Below the pieces are notes generated by a model. The model searched no databases. It worked only from the letters and a program-made list of their open reading frames with translations, and was not told the DNA's origin. Position numbers and translations under genes: made by a program. From Motiliproteus sediminis (GTDB taxonomy: Bacteria; Pseudomonadota; Gammaproteobacteria; Pseudomonadales; Balneatricaceae), in assembly GCF_017912535.1 (NCBI RefSeq), contig NZ_JAERQK010000001.1:248001-312000 (forward strand): a stretch of 64,000 nt of DNA, given 5' to 3'. This document shows, in pieces, positions 63,119 through 64,000 of this stretch; position 1 is the stretch's first letter, and each line of letters starts with the position of its first letter.

Positions 63119-64000
63119 CAGCCAAACCAGCCGTGCAGGTACCAGCGCTGGTGATCATCCCGAAACAGCCAGCCGAGGCGGCCATCGGGCCAGCGTCCCA
63201 GAAAATAGTCGCGCCGGACCCATTGTTGCCACCAGCCGCTGCTGATCCGTTCCGGTCCGCTCAGGAGCTCGATTGCCAGCTTGGATGGCGGCTCTGCCAG
63301 GGGGGGCGGCTGTGCCAGTAACCAGCTTGGTCGGCGCTTGGCGAGCGGCTGCTGCGCGGGGCGGTTGAGCTTGGGTGGTCTCTGGCAGCAGGCATATTCG
63401 GGGCGGTGGTCTTCAGTCAGTGCCAGGCCCTGTACTGCCGCGTGACCGAGGCGGGTCTGCAAGCGGCTGATCAGCAGTTGCGGATCTTCCTGCCGAGGGC
63501 TGACAAACAGGTCAGCAGTGCCGGTTTGGTCGGTGCTGAGGCGGGTTGCCTCCAGCGTCAGCTCGATAACCGGCTGGGTTAGCGTTTCCCGTTCCAATCG
63601 CAGTCGCCACAACTCCAGCCACACACCAGCGGACTGTTCGCCGCAGCGGTGGGCCAACAGCAAGCGGCGGTGGTGTTGATCGCGGTGATGCAGGGTCAGT
63701 CCAAGCTCGGCGGCCCGCAGTTGGGTCTGGCGCAGATAGCCTTCCAGCTCTGCCAGCAGGCGGCGCAGGGGGAACAGCAGTGCCTGTATCTGCGTAACTT
63801 CGTGATTGAGAATCTGGTGGCGGCGAAAGCGGGCCGGGGGCTGCAGATACGTCGGTGGATCGGGCTGGTGGCCGCACAGGCGATCGAGGTAACCGGTTAG
63901 CCCGGGGCCAAAGCGTTGTGCCAGCTCGTTCCGCGGAAGGTCGAGCAGTTGACCGACCCGCCGCAGCCCCATCCCGGCCAATTGTTGTAGCTGCCGTTGC
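63118..64000 (-). CDS. imuB: Y-family-like protein ImuB, 5' end outside window (partial)
   Basis: The frame stays open to the window end, reading QLQQLAGMGLRRVGQLLDLP at the edge, so about the C-terminal 294 residues are seen. LAGMGLRRVGQLLDLPRNEL is the helix-hairpin region of Y-family polymerases, and the rest is the ImuB C-terminal region (GLALTEDHRPEYACCQRPP; GWWQQWVRRDYFLGRWPDGR). ImuB is an inactive Y-family relative that links the clamp to DnaE2. imuA would be expected further upstream, beyond the window. Confidence 0.9.
   Translation of the reverse strand, partial: QRQLQQLAGMGLRRVGQLLDLPRNELAQRFGPGLTGYLDRLCGHQPDPPTYLQPPARFRRHQILNHEVTQIQALLFPLRRLLAELEGYLRQTQLRAAELGLTLHHRDQHHRRLLLAHRCGEQSAGVWLELWRLRLERETLTQPVIELTLEATRLSTDQTGTADLFVSPRQEDPQLLISRLQTRLGHAAVQGLALTEDHRPEYACCQRPPKLNRPAQQPLAKRRPSWLLAQPPPLAEPPSKLAIELLSGPERISSGWWQQWVRRDYFLGRWPDGRLGWLFRDDHQRWYLHGWFG

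Overview
The window is GC-rich, gene-dense chromosome with no IS elements, prophage, tRNA, rRNA or CRISPR that I can see. Gene content points to a free-living, probably marine or halotolerant, nitrogen-fixing gammaproteobacterium: an ectoine operon with its own aspartate kinase, a NifL/NifA regulatory pair (NifL is typical of gamma- and some betaproteobacteria), a nif-linked Rnf complex in the arrangement known from Azotobacter and Pseudomonas stutzeri, and a TctABC carboxylate transporter. I cannot name the genus.

Layout. 1-5650: a three-gene operon (DUF2126 protein cut by the window edge, ATP-grasp/alpha-E fusion, transglutaminase), followed by a solitary cheW. 6314-10530: ectA-ectB-ectC, a DksA-like zinc-finger gene, and the ectoine-type aspartate kinase. 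10601-14035: a PAS-GGDEF gene and a minus-strand ABC-2 exporter with a Spy-like periplasmic protein. 14186-18069: a minus-strand cytochrome operon (cytochrome b, SHP-like and diheme cytochromes c, PepSY-like protein) carrying its own two-component system, with a PmrA/QseB-like direct repeat at its promoter. 18657-36334: nitrogen-fixation region with glutaredoxin, draG, nifQ, ferredoxin and nifB (one minus-strand operon), a cupredoxin/HDOD pair, groESL, an unknown gene, nifA, nifL, and divergently rnfABCDGEH. 36365-41987: a CitA/CitB-type two-component system divergent from tctCBA. 42215-50458: CHAD, DUF1127, GST, an enlarged isocitrate dehydrogenase, a Sel1 protein, a PCuAC copper chaperone and an ATP-grasp protein. 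50582-55348: SDR, PLP decarboxylase and EamA exporter divergent from a MocR-type regulator. 55371-58853: small proteins and modBC. 58854-64000: a GGDEF protein and dnaE2-imuB.

The most informative regulatory structure is nif-related. I can read sigma-54 -24/-12 promoters (GG-N10-GC) before nifB, nifL, rnfA and modB. NifA enhancer sites (TGT-N10-ACA) lie upstream of nifB (one) and in the nifL-rnfA intergenic region (two). The latter two sit between back-to-back sigma-54 promoters, so one enhancer pair could drive both the regulator operon and the electron-transfer complex. modBC (molybdate uptake) having a sigma-54 promoter ties Mo supply to the same logic. groESL instead has a sigma-32-like promoter.

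Other points of interest: the isocitrate dehydrogenase contains an inserted second copy of part of its own large domain; a DksA-like protein is embedded in the ectoine operon; the nif-region GroEL lacks the GGM tail; draG is present without draT in the window. All function calls come from reading motifs and context; no database search was run.
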